Shown: one piece after another, positions 21,178-31,947 of the stretch
How the letters are laid out: the number at the start of each line of letters is the position of its first letter
How positions within the stretch are numbered: the stretch's first letter is position 1
Assembly (NCBI RefSeq): GCF_000315915.1
Contig: NC_020190.1
Location: 62,001-126,000 of the forward strand
From: Henningerozyma blattae CBS 6284
Taxonomy: Eukaryota > Ascomycota > Saccharomycetes > Saccharomycetales > Saccharomycetaceae
Direction of reading: 5' to 3'
Length of the DNA: 64,000 bases
Made by a program: the position numbers and the translations under genes
The notes under the pieces: model-generated
The model's database searches: none
What the model saw: only the letters and a program-made list of their open reading frames with translations
What the model was told of the DNA's origin: nothing

Positions 21178-21516
21178 CTTATATATTCCCTTATAGCACC
21201 AATTATAATACTATAACTATAACTATATATGTACACATCAAATCCACGTGACAGCCCTGGCCTGGCTCGCGAATAACCCTGGTCTCGTGTCACCAGACTT
21301 CCGAAGGAAAGAGCATCGTATCGGTCGTAACCGGCGAGATCACAGAGCAGCATCGCGGGGCACCGGGAGCGGAGGTATATAAACAAAGGGTTTCCGACAG
21401 ACAGGGCAGTGGGCACAATGGACGTTTGACATATTATAGTTTAAATATTGCTACTATTGTTGTATTAATCAATACACGACTATTGTTATATATATACACA
21501 CACAGACCTACTAAAA
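21178..21516. promoter_or_regulatory. COX13: COX13 promoter / synteny breakpoint, GC-enriched
   Basis: 339 bp, much richer in G+C than the neighbouring DNA. Visible motifs: CACGTG (21,245-21,250, Cbf1-type), an inverted CGG-N6-CCG (21,322-21,333, Zn2Cys6-type, same spacing as Ppr1-like sites), and TATATAAA (21,376-21,383). The left neighbour MED2 belongs to the CEN4/CEN2 ancestral block and the right neighbour COX13 to the YGL19x block, so an evolutionary rearrangement joined them here. Confidence 0.6.
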
Positions 21517-21954
21517 ATGATGAAGATGTTTATGAAACCAGGTTTGCTCAGCAAACAAATGACCACTAGTACTTGGAGAGCTGTCCGTCTCAGTAGCTCT
21601 TTAAGTCAGTTGCCAGAATACGCTCTAAAACCAGCTTTTACCCCTAACAAGGCCGCTGCTGCCAAGTTCAACGAATCCTTAGCACAAACCGCTAAGCATG
21701 CCGAAGGTACTACTAGTTTCTGGGCCAAAGTTTCTGTATTTGTAGCTTTACCTGCCATCCTTTTGGTTGCTGTCAACACTTACTTTGTTGAAAAAGAACA
21801 TTACGAACACAGACAACACTTGGCAAAAGTCAGCGATGAAGATTGGCCTGTTCAATACGAATTCCAAAACATCCGTTCCAAGCCTTTCTTCTGGGGTGAC
21901 GGGGACAAGACCTTATGGTGGAACCCTGTGATCAACAGAAACGTCAAGAACTAG
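21517..21954 (+). CDS. COX13: Cytochrome c oxidase subunit VIa (Cox13)
   Basis: 145 residues. Nuclear-encoded subunit of respiratory complex IV in the mitochondrial inner membrane, stabilising the dimer and modulating activity. The N-terminal 35-40 residues are basic with Ser/Thr and no acids, as expected of a mitochondrial presequence. A single membrane helix (about 75-95, VSVFVALPAILLVAVNTYFV) is followed by VEKEHYEHR and the family signature NIRSKPFFWGDGDKTLWWNP. Four Met codons occur in the first six residues, so the exact start among ATG 21,517 and the next ones is uncertain. The presequence is a little longer than in S. cerevisiae (129 residues in total). Confidence 0.96.
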   Translation: MMKMFMKPGLLSKQMTTSTWRAVRLSSSLSQLPEYALKPAFTPNKAAAAKFNESLAQTAKHAEGTTSFWAKVSVFVALPAILLVAVNTYFVEKEHYEHRQHLAKVSDEDWPVQYEFQNIRSKPFFWGDGDKTLWWNPVINRNVKN

Positions 21955-22824
21955 CCCTACAAGCCTGTCTATATAAATATTCTTATCTGCTTATTTATTT
22001 CAACTTATTCAAATTCTCAGTTTTTTCAATTACACGTTACTTCAATCAATGATTTCACAGTTTTCATAACGTATATATTCTTAACATTTACATTTACATT
22101 TACATTTACATTTACATTTACATTTACATTTACATTTACATTTACATTTACATTTACATTTGCATTTGCATTTACATTTACATTTACAATTGCTTAAGCA
22201 AAAAAAAAAGTCGGTTCCGTTGAAAATTTCTTGTCGGGTCGTGTAAAACGGCGGCCGAATCCGATTTCCTCTTTGGAAGGAGGCTGCGTCATGGCTTTGT
22301 TTGTTTTGGTCTAGCCTATTTTAAATTTCAATAATTTAAATATTTTCGATACTTTTTAATAATTTCATAATTTCATAATTTCAATGGAATTTTAATATTT
22401 TATTTTTTAAAAACATTTTTTCTCAAAATTCCAAAGTATCTTTATATAATAAATTTTAGTTGCTTACCGTTATTAAACCATTAATAATCTAATTATTATT
22501 TTTTTGTTTGAATTGGTATATTTACGTGTGTGAATTAGTTTATTTATGTTTCTAATCCGTTCGCTCTATAAACATTCCAATTAGAGTTAATTGAGCTTTT
22601 TTTCTACTCCTTGACTTTAACGATAATTCACACGTAATTGCACTTTACAACCAATTGAATCATAGTCGTACTCCAATCGGCAAAACAAAAAATTGAATCA
22701 CATTATCCTTTCAATTTACATGGGTTATTGGTTTGTTTATTCTTTCGATACATATCCATAACGTTGCTATACCCACATTTCAATCCATTTCATTTTCATT
22801 TTTATTATATTCTATTTCAACAAG
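21955..22824. other. Intergenic COX13 to zinc-finger gene
   Basis: 870 bp. It holds the COX13 3' end, a hexanucleotide microsatellite (listed separately), then a GC-rich patch (22,205-22,300) with CGG/CCG words (GGCGGCCG near 22,251-22,258) likely to be upstream activating sequence, and an AT-rich leader before the ATG at 22,825. Confidence 0.55.
22084..22185. repeat. Hexanucleotide microsatellite (ACATTT)n
   Basis: Seventeen consecutive 6-bp units: thirteen ACATTT, two GCATTT, then two ACATTT, followed by an imperfect ACAATT. It lies about 130 bp after the COX13 stop. Being in the 3' region and in multiples of six, it is non-coding and probably length-variable between strains. Confidence 0.95.
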
Positions 22825-24888
22825 ATGTTTGAAATACAAAATAATGAAAATATCATTGATTTAGATAGTTCTAATACAATAAAGAAGCCCAACGTTTCAG
22901 ATAACACTGCCATTATAGATTTTGATAACTTTACTTTACAATTATTGCCAAAGGAAAATATAAACGATATACCAGTCATGAATAGTACTAATAATCTTGA
23001 TACTTTTTTAACAAACTCCTCTCTGGATTATAATTTGACAGGTAATACAGTAATCCCTCCTACGAATAATAATAGTATTAATAATAACAGTCAACCTTTT
23101 TTACCTAAAAATGAACCTTCAAATATACAAATCCAACTTCCATTACAAAGCAATAATATGAATCCAATGAATAAGAAATTTGTATTTGATTATATAAATA
23201 CAGATGACTTGTTATCCATAGAAGAAGAAATATTAATCAGATCCTCTATGGAATCGAATGGAAGCACTCTATATGATCCAAGAAATAGTACAAACATGAA
23301 TCTATTGGATGAAGACGATCCAAGACGATTATCTATAAGTGATTACCGTCGTAGTAATAGTAGTAGTACGCGATTTAGAAGATCCAATGACGAATTTTTC
23401 GAATTCGAATCCTTCAACAATGCTACTTCTGATAATCCAAAACATTCTAGTTTTTCTAATCATGCTCATTCTATGGGTTCCATGGGTCATTCGCTTTCCA
23501 ATTCTCTTAATTTGAATTTAGGTAATAAATCATTGAAAAAATTTAAGGAATATTTCAAATTGAACAACTTATTTACTCAAAACGGTCAAAATGGTCAGAA
23601 TTTGGATTTTGCACAACAATCAAATATAAATCCAGATGTCAATACCACAAATAACATTAATACCAATATTAATGATATGAATATCATTACCAATGAACAA
23701 AATAGGAAAATATTTAGGGGTAAACCATTTTGGAACCGAAATAAAAATAACCATAATAATACAAGAAGTTCAAATAATACTACTAGTAGCACTAACAATA
23801 CTACTTCATCTAATGGCACGGCAGAAATTGATATGATGAATACTTTTTTAAATATCGATACCAATAGTGCGAATGAGAATATCATGGATGATGAAACAAA
23901 TGATATGGTTATTAATCCAAAGCAATTGTTTTTAAATGAAACCCAAGAACAAGCACCACAACAGCAGCAACAACAACAACAACAATCGAAATTGTTCCAT
24001 AGTTTCACATCAAATAGCATTAATAGTAGTATTGATAATAATGAAACTAGTAGTAATGATCAAATGAATATCTATTTCACAACATCAAATGATAATTTCG
24101 AAACAACAGAAAATTTCAATACAAGTGCAAATTTGTTTGAAAATTCTTATACCAATTCCAATGTTTCATACATGAATAACAATGCAAACAACATCAATAA
24201 CATAAATCCTTTGAAAAATAATATCAATGTGAATATTAAGAATGAATTTTATTTCCATGAAAATCAAGATTATTTGAATAAACCTATTCCAACTAATCAA
24301 TTATTTGAAGAAGATGAAGAAGAAGATGTGGAAGATGAGGATGAGGATCAAGACATGGAGCCAGAAACTCAAGAAGTTTCATTAAATAGAATACCCATAG
24401 AACATATCGATATCACTGCCAATCCAGATTCCAAGATGGTTTTTACTAATAATAACCTACTGATAAATAATATAGACGGATTGAATAACGTAGTGACATT
24501 AATGGATAATAATCTCAACATAAATATGGATTTAAATGATGCAAAACAACCTCCTATAATAAATATCAACGATACATCCACTACTACAAACACCGCTGCT
24601 GTTACTGAAGATTCTAATCCTATTGATGTCGTAACAACCAGCAAGAATACGAACCTTCCCATCACAATCCCATTGAAGACACGTGGAAGAAAACCTTCAC
24701 CCTTCAATGATCCAAGTAAGATATTCATCTGTCCGTATTGTAACCGTCGTTTCAAAAGACAAGAACATTTGAAAAGACACAACAGATCATTACATATGGG
24801 AGAAAAGCCCTTTGACTGTCATATTTGTAACAAAAAGTTTAGCAGATCTGACAACTTGGCTCAACACATCAAAACCCATTCTCATTGA
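22825..24888 (+). CDS. COM2: C2H2 zinc-finger transcription factor, COM2/MSN2-4-like
   Basis: 687 residues. Two adjacent C-terminal C2H2 fingers: C636/C639/H652/H657 and C665/C668/H681/H685. Their recognition helices RQEHLKR and RSDNLAQ are near-identical to those of Msn2/Msn4, which read the stress element AGGGG. The rest is Asn/Ser-rich and low-complexity, with a Q-run (about 377-385) and an acidic patch (about 495-512, [16 protein letters not shown]), typical of activation regions. RGRKPSPF just before the fingers is a likely nuclear-localisation or AT-hook-like basic motif. Nearby block-B genes pair with the YER130C-YER132C region, which favours COM2 (YER130C, sulphite response) over MSN2/MSN4. 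The paralogue choice is inference from synteny. Confidence 0.75.
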   Translation: MFEIQNNENIIDLDSSNTIKKPNVSDNTAIIDFDNFTLQLLPKENINDIPVMNSTNNLDTFLTNSSLDYNLTGNTVIPPTNNNSINNNSQPFLPKNEPSNIQIQLPLQSNNMNPMNKKFVFDYINTDDLLSIEEEILIRSSMESNGSTLYDPRNSTNMNLLDEDDPRRLSISDYRRSNSSSTRFRRSNDEFFEFESFNNATSDNPKHSSFSNHAHSMGSMGHSLSNSLNLNLGNKSLKKFKEYFKLNNLFTQNGQNGQNLDFAQQSNINPDVNTTNNINTNINDMNIITNEQNRKIFRGKPFWNRNKNNHNNTRSSNNTTSSTNNTTSSNGTAEIDMMNTFLNIDTNSANENIMDDETNDMVINPKQLFLNETQEQAPQQQQQQQQQSKLFHSFTSNSINSSIDNNETSSNDQMNIYFTTSNDNFETTENFNTSANLFENSYTNSNVSYMNNNANNINNINPLKNNINVNIKNEFYFHENQDYLNKPIPTNQLFEEDEEEDVEDEDEDQDMEPETQEVSLNRIPIEHIDITANPDSKMVFTNNNLLINNIDGLNNVVTLMDNNLNINMDLNDAKQPPIININDTSTTTNTAAVTEDSNPIDVVTTSKNTNLPITIPLKTRGRKPSPFNDPSKIFICPYCNRRFKRQEHLKRHNRSLHMGEKPFDCHICNKKFSRSDNLAQHIKTHSH

Positions 24889-25820
24889 GTTCTTCTTCCA
24901 ATGGAAAACAAAAAAAAAAAAAAGAAGCGAGGCCTTCAAGGTCATACAATGCAGGATCACGTGCTGCGCCCGACGCTTATGCGCTACGAACAACAAATAT
25001 TCATACACCTCACTTAACTCCTCCATTTATACAAGCTTAATGACTATATGACGATATATATACATATATATACACTACACTAATATTACCTTTTATACAC
25101 TTAAACTAATGGCTTTTTTTTAATTTATTTATTTCAATTTTTTTTTCATTTTACTTATAGTTTGTATTTTGTTACTAATAGCCCTTTTATCAGGGTTGAT
25201 CGGAACCGCTTCCCGTATTAGGAATTTATCCCTAAGAGCATCATCTCCTGGCTATCACTTTTCACGAGCAGAGTACCCCCTGTTCAATTCCCGCTTTGAG
25301 CAATTAGCTGGCTTCGTTCGGCGTGATCATGTGCGGAGAATGTGCCCTAATAGGAAATTATCCGTTGTACGGACAAGCACCCGAGAATGTCTCAGTTGCC
25401 AATTCGGGGCGCCCCTGTCGGCGGCTGCCAATTCCAGATCTGTAAATGAATAAATAAATATATATATATATATATATACTTCATGTAATTCTATATAAGA
25501 TTAATTACTACATTGCTTATATTTATGCCTATGGATATGTAGAGTATCCCCTGTAAGACATCTCCTAATACAGCTCGTCAGTCACGAGCTTACTAGAAAA
25601 AAAAATAAATTAAAAAGTAAGAAAAAAAAATAAAAAAAAAAAAAAAACGTTCCTTCTGCATTCCGCAGCTAATTCCTGTTTGGGACATATTCCACTTCGT
25701 TGGGCCTTCGTCGCCTTATAGGGATCTCTGTGTATTAAGTAGTAGCATTACCCGCGCACAGTTCTAGTGACACCTGGCAGGAGATATAAATAGATCTCTT
25801 ATAGATCTCAAAAACAAGTA
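24889..25820. promoter_or_regulatory. MPT5: MPT5 upstream region with STREs, Reb1 site and GC-rich block
   Basis: 932 bp. A GC-enriched block (about 25,175-25,445) contains stress elements CCCCT at 25,277-25,281 and 25,412-25,416, the second overlapping a perfect 10-bp palindrome GGGGCGCCCC (25,406-25,415). A third CCCCT lies at 25,548-25,552. TTACCCG (Reb1 general regulatory factor site) is at 25,748-25,754, 67 bp before the MPT5 ATG, beside a poly(A) tract (about 25,612-25,647), a typical nucleosome-free-region layout. The open frame 25,169-25,453 has no family features and is read as chance in GC-rich DNA. Confidence 0.6.
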
Positions 25821-28175
25821 ATGAACAGTAGACCTATTTCTGATAAGCTAGGTTCCATGACTATATCTTCCCACAGAAACAAGTTTATACCAACCACCTC
25901 GATGGTTTCTATTGCAGACAAGCTTATGATGGAGAAACGAGATGAGCTTGTAATGGAGAAGCAAGATGAGCTTGAAATAGAAGAAACTGATAAAATCGAT
26001 TTGGATTTTGTTTCCCTAGCTAGAGATCAATACGGATGTAGGTTCTTACAGAAAAAATTGGAGTCGAATGGGAAGAATCAGTTGTTTAAAGACCAATTAT
26101 TCGAAGAGTTGAAACCAATTCTATTGGATTTGATCATGGATCCATTCGGTAATTATTTAATTCAGAAATTGATTGTCTATTTAGATTCCAATCAAATTAT
26201 AGATCTTTTGAATTTAATTCATTCGAATTTTGGAGCAATCTCTAGCAATCAATTCGGCACAAGGTCATTGCAAAAAGTCATAGATTCTGTGGATATTGAT
26301 GATCCAGTTCAAACAGAATTACTTTTAATGGGGTTTAAAGAATATCTTTCTAATGATCAATTAATTAACTTGATCAATGATTTAAATGGCAATCATGTCA
26401 TTCAGAAATTGATCTTTAAATTCAAAGATTCTATATTGAATTTGGATTTCTTGATAGATTCGATTTGTTTGGGAACAAATATTATAAAAATCTCCACTCA
26501 CAAACATGGATGTTGTGTTTTACAGAAATTATTAAATCTAATACAATTATCACAATTTGAAAAAATTTCTATTCGGATTCTTTCTAATTTAATTGATTTA
26601 ATTAATAATCAATTTGGTAATTATATTATCCAATTCATATTGAGTAAAAAATTTAATTGTTTAGAATTCCAAGTCATTCATGAAAAGATTTTAATAGAAT
26701 TTTATCAAAACTTGTCTTTTCAATTCTATCAATTATCATGTTTAAAATTTTCTTCTAATGTCATTGAAAATTACATTAAAATATTGTTTACTTCTTGGAC
26801 AAGTTCACAAGATAATATAATTCAATTATCTAATATTATTATAAAGATTATAGACTGTTTTACAATCAATTTAAATTCATTAATTAAAGATAATTATGGG
26901 AATTATACTTTACAAACTTTATTAGATATTAAACAATATTCAAGTCTATTAGCAACCAGTAATAATAAATATAATGTTCCTAATGATTTTCCATTCTTGA
27001 ATTTGTTCAATTACAAAATTAATCATCTAATGTTGTTAACAAAGGAATTATTACCTTCAATTAAGGCAACTACTTATTTGAAAAAAATTAAATCGAAAAT
27101 CAAAAATTATACTGAATTTATAGGAATTCCATTTAATGAATTTACTCAGGATTTGTCGAATTCAATTACTACATCGACTTTGTCGACACCTTTTTCAACT
27201 AAAAGACAAAGAACTTTTTCTTCAAATTCAAGTTTAATTCCTTCCAATATCACTTCTATTGATTCCACACCAATTAAAAATAGTGACGAAATAAATGAAA
27301 CAAATTCTAAACATACAAGGTACTTCTCTTTACCTTCAAACAATTATTTTACTAAGAATAAATTAAATAACGTTCCGATGATAAATACAAATAATCATAC
27401 TCGTAGTCTTTCCACTACGGTCGCAAGAAATACTAATGATTATTATCCTACTCTTCAAACCCCGAACTCCAGTCAATCTCAAATATCGAATGAAACTCCA
27501 ATATCAAGCCAAACTCCACTCTCATCTATTCAGTCTACAGACTCCAAGCAATTACAATTACCGTTCCAATATCAACCTCAATCACAAACAAAATCTCAAG
27601 CTTATGTGGAACAATCTCAAAATCAAAACCAAATTTTAACTCCAAATCAACAGTTATCTACAGAAATCGTATCTCCATTAACTTTTAATCAGTATCAATT
27701 TTATTCAAATAATAATAACTTACACTTAAACACTTCTATGGATAATTCTTCAAATTTAACAACTACTAGTTTATCCTCAACTCCTTCAACTATTAATACT
27801 TCTTCTTCATTATCAAATTTTAATAATTTGATTCAAACTCCAATATCAATATTAAATTTACAGAACTTTCCAAATTTACAAAACAATTATTTGGCAAATT
27901 CAAATAATTATTCAAACCAATTTTTTCTCAATAATGGTAGTAATAGTAAACAAAATCAAACAATTCAAAATACATTAACTTTATTAGATCCAAATGATTC
28001 GGAGTTTACTTTACCAAAAAGATTTAGAAATAATTCTTTAGAAAATAATTTCCCCATATCTACAAATTCTCTGCATAATATTTTATCTATCCCTTCAAAT
28101 CCATTTGAAGACAATTTATCAATATCTTCAAATGTTCTTTATTCTTCTTATCTACCAAAAAAAATAAAAACTTAA
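25821..28175 (+). CDS. MPT5: PUF-family RNA-binding protein Mpt5/Puf5
   Basis: 784 residues. Eight Pumilio repeats in residues about 60-375 bind UGUA-type motifs in 3' UTRs and recruit Ccr4-Not to repress or decay mRNAs (HO, cell-wall and lifespan control in S. cerevisiae). Visible repeat cores: DQYGCRFLQKKL, DPFGNYLIQKLI, NQFGTRSLQKVI, DLNGNHVIQKLI, HKHGCCVLQKLL, NQFGNYIIQFIL, LKFSSNVIENYI and DNYGNYTLQTLL. The seventh, with SS at the RNA-contact site, and the following TKELLPSIKATTYLKKIK and TGIPF-like segment are specific to Mpt5 rather than Puf4. The N-terminus before the repeats is short (about 60 residues against about 200). It has a tandem MEKxDEL duplication encoded at about 25,929-25,975. 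The C-terminal half is Asn/Ser/Gln-rich. Confidence 0.92.
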   Translation: MNSRPISDKLGSMTISSHRNKFIPTTSMVSIADKLMMEKRDELVMEKQDELEIEETDKIDLDFVSLARDQYGCRFLQKKLESNGKNQLFKDQLFEELKPILLDLIMDPFGNYLIQKLIVYLDSNQIIDLLNLIHSNFGAISSNQFGTRSLQKVIDSVDIDDPVQTELLLMGFKEYLSNDQLINLINDLNGNHVIQKLIFKFKDSILNLDFLIDSICLGTNIIKISTHKHGCCVLQKLLNLIQLSQFEKISIRILSNLIDLINNQFGNYIIQFILSKKFNCLEFQVIHEKILIEFYQNLSFQFYQLSCLKFSSNVIENYIKILFTSWTSSQDNIIQLSNIIIKIIDCFTINLNSLIKDNYGNYTLQTLLDIKQYSSLLATSNNKYNVPNDFPFLNLFNYKINHLMLLTKELLPSIKATTYLKKIKSKIKNYTEFIGIPFNEFTQDLSNSITTSTLSTPFSTKRQRTFSSNSSLIPSNITSIDSTPIKNSDEINETNSKHTRYFSLPSNNYFTKNKLNNVPMINTNNHTRSLSTTVARNTNDYYPTLQTPNSSQSQISNETPISSQTPLSSIQSTDSKQLQLPFQYQPQSQTKSQAYVEQSQNQNQILTPNQQLSTEIVSPLTFNQYQFYSNNNNLHLNTSMDNSSNLTTTSLSSTPSTINTSSSLSNFNNLIQTPISILNLQNFPNLQNNYLANSNNYSNQFFLNNGSNSKQNQTIQNTLTLLDPNDSEFTLPKRFRNNSLENNFPISTNSLHNILSIPSNPFEDNLSISSNVLYSSYLPKKIKT

Positions 28176-28836
28176 ATAAAAACACCAAGAATAATAAAGA
28201 TTCTTTTTTTTGATCTCATTTTTTTCAATTCTTACTTCAATTGTTTTATTTTCTCTAAACAATATTTTTCTTAAATTTTATTCTTCATTTCTTTATTTCT
28301 TCCAAACTCTATTTCAATATATATTTTTATCATTCTTCTTCTAACATACTACAACTTACCACCTTATTTCTTATTAGTTCGAAATTTTTTTGTGATATTT
28401 TTTTTTCTTTTTATTTGAAACCGCTTTAAATTTCACTTGGTATTATATTATTTGTCACATATTTCATTTATTTCTTTTTAAATGAATCAATTAATCTATA
28501 TGGTAAAATGTTTAAAGTCAAACTCTTTAAATACATACTAGCTAAAAGATGATTGGTAAAATATCATGTATTAAATAAATAATTTTTTTTTTTCATATAA
28601 CCCACATTCCTCAACAGGTATTTATATGTTGTTGCAGTACTTTGTTTTTCCACAAATATAACTTTAATAAAAAATTATAATATAGAAAATTATAATAAAT
28701 AAAGCATCGCCAAAAGATAAACACAATTGTTTCGAAACATTGTGATATTATAAATCCCTATATATGCAGGATATAAATACAATTTAGCTTACTTGATTTA
28801 TCAATATTATGAAACTCTATGATCTATATAGAATAA
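28176..28836. other. MPT5 3' flank
   Basis: 661 bp of T-rich sequence after the MPT5 stop, with many TTTTT runs (28,203-28,440) suited to 3'-end formation. No gene or RNA recognised up to the solo LTR target duplication. Confidence 0.6.
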
Positions 28837-29295
28837 TAATATGACCAGCGGTCGTACTGTTCAAAATATTGTTGCTCATAGTTTAATTCTTAGTTAAGTA
28901 ATCTGTTTGAATAATTATTATATTATTATAAAAAATCTCCTTGCTTCTTTCGAAAGGGAATATATAATATATACAGGATATACAATGAACAGTTGTAAAC
29001 TTTTGGGATATTTTCGTGGTAATTTATACTCCAAAAAATGGACAGATCCACCATCAACGAATTAATGGTCTGATATTAAAATAGAACCTATCACATCCTA
29101 ATACCTTCTTAATATCACTACTTGGGTATTTTTAGTAGTGGGGCCACTTATGCTTAATGCATGTTAGATTATTTATTATATTAAGTTGTTATTAGTTGTT
29201 GTATAAAGCCACAATTACGACTAAATTCATACTTTATTAGCTGTTAACACAAACCCACGACTTATGACACATAATGTCACAGCTCTGACATAATA
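28837..29295 (-). mobile_element. Solo LTR, inverted copy of the 4,956-5,407 element
   Basis: A 449-bp unit (28,842-29,290) beginning TGACCAGCGG and ending AGAGCTCTGACA-like TG...CA ends on the plus strand. It is flanked by the 5-bp direct repeat TAATA (28,837-28,841 and 29,291-29,295). Aligned by hand to the reverse complement of the first copy it differs at about 15 positions plus a 3-bp indel, i.e. roughly 96-97% identity. It has no internal coding region. The two copies have different target duplications, so they are independent insertions. It lies between MPT5 and IME4. Confidence 0.9.
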
Positions 29296-30093
29296 TACTG
29301 TTTAGAAATAGTATGTGTGTATTGTGCATACAATATTATGTAGTAGCTGGCAGCTTTATTTCTCATCGTATAAATAGGTCCTACTTCTATAAAATTCTAC
29401 ATGTATTTATGCTTTTTTAAAATATGGAAGGACATTAATAAGAAGAAATATTACCTACAAGGTCCGATAGGGTGCGAGTTCATTGAAGCTATAAATCTGA
29501 TAATATTGAAGTCACCTTACTGAAATTCCTAATCGAGGTATGTGTAGGATGTTTACTGCTAATAGTATGCACTATTAAGTTCTTTAACAGACCTAGTTGC
29601 TGGTAACTTTGGCAGGAAATTTGAAAAAAATTTCATTTGCACGATAATATAATTTAAGCTATATATTTACAATCTAATTTTTAAGGTACAATAAGGTTTT
29701 AAAGTACTCACAATTTCATTAATTTTTTTACTATTTTATCCTAGTACCATAGATGTATAATATTTTATATTACAACTAGTCTTTACAATAACCCTTTGGA
29801 CTTGTTGGAATTACTTGCTTAAAAATATCGCTTTGTACGGTTTCGGAGAATATTTTGATGCAATTTTTTACATGATCAAAGTATCATACTTATGTGAGGA
29901 TAAATTTAGACGAAAACAATTATATTAAATTATAAAATATTTAGCAAAATAGTATTGGACTATTTAAAGTAACCAAGAGTCATATTTACGGAAAATCTCC
30001 TGAAATAGTATATTTTGCTAGCCATAGAAATATCATACTTTTGCTGCCTGGCAGATTTAGAAAATTCATCTGTAACATAAATACAAAAGTACA
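29296..30093. other. Intergenic, IME4 3' side
   Basis: 798 bp AT-rich with no open frame of note. In S. cerevisiae an antisense transcript (RME2) silencing IME4 starts from this side of the gene; no conserved a1/alpha2 site was recognised here by eye. Confidence 0.45.
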
Positions 30094-31947
30094 TTAAGCA
30101 TGATAAGAATTAGAATTATAATTACTTTCACTGTAACGATTTTGTTGATGACGATTTGAATAATTGTACTGGTTTCCATTATTAGAGGTCGAACTATTAG
30201 AATTAGAGTGATAACGAGAGCTAGAATTTTTATTTCTATCATTATTTCCATTATTGGTATTATTAGTTGCATTATAATTTGTATGCCTATTTGAAGAGGT
30301 TTTTTTAGTTGGCTTTTTATCACGACTAGCACCAGTTGAATTATGTGCTGTAGTCTGTTTGAGAAATTGATCATATTTATTTTTGACATCTAATTCATAA
30401 ATGCATGTGCCATTTAACTGATTACCAATAGTAAACCAGCCAGGCTTTCTATTATGATCTCTACCAAATATTTCTAATTTTCTAGCATGTGGACCTACCA
30501 TTCTTTCAACTATGCCATATAGTTCGTCAGGCTTTCGACTTGTTTCTCGAGTGGTGGAAACAATAATATCGGTATCAATATTTTTATTCAACCACTTTGG
30601 TTGACCCTTTAATCCAACAAGTAAATGCTCCTTTGAATGGTTTAACCAATGCCCAGTACGACCAGTAACAATTGTACGTCCTAATTGATTAGTTTTAATC
30701 CATGCCATTTCATTTATCACCTTATATCCCCAATTGACCAATGATTCTTTGCCTAATTCAATGGCTCTACCAGTCACCCAAAGAAACAAAATGCCTTCAT
30801 CCTGCAATTCATCCAGTGGCAATTCCAATAGTTCTATATCATTACAAGTACCGTATGGCAAATTCATGTGAATATTCCATGCAGGATCAGCAATTACAAC
30901 AGAAAATTTACCTAGAATCTTGAAATCAAATTTTCTCACATCACAACAAATCCACTGAGACGGTAGCTTGTCTTTTGTATAATTTGAGCAACAGTTACCA
31001 TGAATATAAAATGGGACCTTTCTTTGACTTAGAATTTGCTCATTCTCTTCAGCAATACTTTTGACATTTTTATTCATCAAACTTTCTGGAATATATTGCA
31101 AATAATGAATATATCTACATGTGTTTAATTTATGACAGGTATCTAGATATGAACAATCACCCAGCGAAATATCTGTCTGTGGTTTTAAGTTTGGCAAATA
31201 GTGTATTTTGTTTGAAATACATTTTAAAAATCCTGGTGACTCCAATTCACATTTATTAATTTTAGACCATTGAATTGATACAATTTTATTATTTACAATG
31301 TAAACTGATGTTGATAGCATAGACGAATGATTAGGATCTTTACAAGTGGAGATATATTCGGTTTTTAATATTGTCTTTTCTGATCTCTCTTTGCCCAATA
31401 TGTTAGAACCTGTTTTGGTATTCAATTGGGTATTTAATCTATCTAATAAGTTTTTATTCCATGAACTTTCTGAAGCATCCTTTTTTGGCTCATCTAAAGC
31501 TTTCATCAACCTATCTAACAGACTTAGATCGCTATTCGCTATGCTATTTTTCCTACTTAATTCTGCTTCAATAAGTCTGGAATCTTCATGCAAATCTTTT
31601 TCATCTTGAGATGTTAATTTATGGTATAGTATCTTCAATGGGAATGTATCAATAAATTCTAAAAACTGATCCTCTGTTGATAGTGCAGTGTTTTCTTTAA
31701 AAAACAATGATCCTTCTGCTACATTAGAAATATTCATCAATTCCTTTGAAAATTCATTAAATGTTAGACTATTATCATACTTATCATTGTTCTCTGCAAT
31801 TGGACCTTTTAAATTTCTAGCAACTTGGTTCTTTCTTTGAATAATGAATAAGGAAAATATATTATACAGTTGACCTGAAAGTGGAGCATTTATTAGTTGA
31901 CTATTGTTTGTTATCAAAAAATGGATAAGATCTAGGTTTAATAGCAT
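30094..31947 (-). CDS. IME4: IME4, mRNA N6-adenosine methyltransferase (METTL3 family)
   Basis: 617 residues, compared with about 600 in S. cerevisiae. Catalytic subunit of the m6A writer complex that promotes entry to meiosis. A CCCH zinc-finger-like motif (C265-x5-C271-x5-C277-x3-H281) precedes the MT-A70 domain (about 340-545). The catalytic tetrapeptide reads D354-P-A-W357, where the family consensus is DPPW; the D and W known to be critical (D348/W351 in S. cerevisiae) are retained. Highly conserved blocks follow: MNLPYGTCNDIELL, LFLWVTGRAIELGKE, GRTGHWLNHSKEHLLVG, RETSRKPDELYGI and ARKLEIFGRDHN. The last about 70 residues are an Asn/Ser-rich low-complexity tail. Neighbour GCN1 matches YGL192W-YGL195W with HOS2 missing. 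Confidence 0.96.
   Translation of the reverse strand: MLLNLDLIHFLITNNSQLINAPLSGQLYNIFSLFIIQRKNQVARNLKGPIAENNDKYDNSLTFNEFSKELMNISNVAEGSLFFKENTALSTEDQFLEFIDTFPLKILYHKLTSQDEKDLHEDSRLIEAELSRKNSIANSDLSLLDRLMKALDEPKKDASESSWNKNLLDRLNTQLNTKTGSNILGKERSEKTILKTEYISTCKDPNHSSMLSTSVYIVNNKIVSIQWSKINKCELESPGFLKCISNKIHYLPNLKPQTDISLGDCSYLDTCHKLNTCRYIHYLQYIPESLMNKNVKSIAEENEQILSQRKVPFYIHGNCCSNYTKDKLPSQWICCDVRKFDFKILGKFSVVIADPAWNIHMNLPYGTCNDIELLELPLDELQDEGILFLWVTGRAIELGKESLVNWGYKVINEMAWIKTNQLGRTIVTGRTGHWLNHSKEHLLVGLKGQPKWLNKNIDTDIIVSTTRETSRKPDELYGIVERMVGPHARKLEIFGRDHNRKPGWFTIGNQLNGTCIYELDVKNKYDQFLKQTTAHNSTGASRDKKPTKKTSSNRHTNYNATNNTNNGNNDRNKNSSSRYHSNSNSSTSNNGNQYNYSNRHQQNRYSESNYNSNSYHA

Noticed and set aside
25169..25453. 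94-codon frame in the GC-rich block before MPT5
   Set aside because: GC-rich DNA has few stops; Arg/Ser-rich with no family features.
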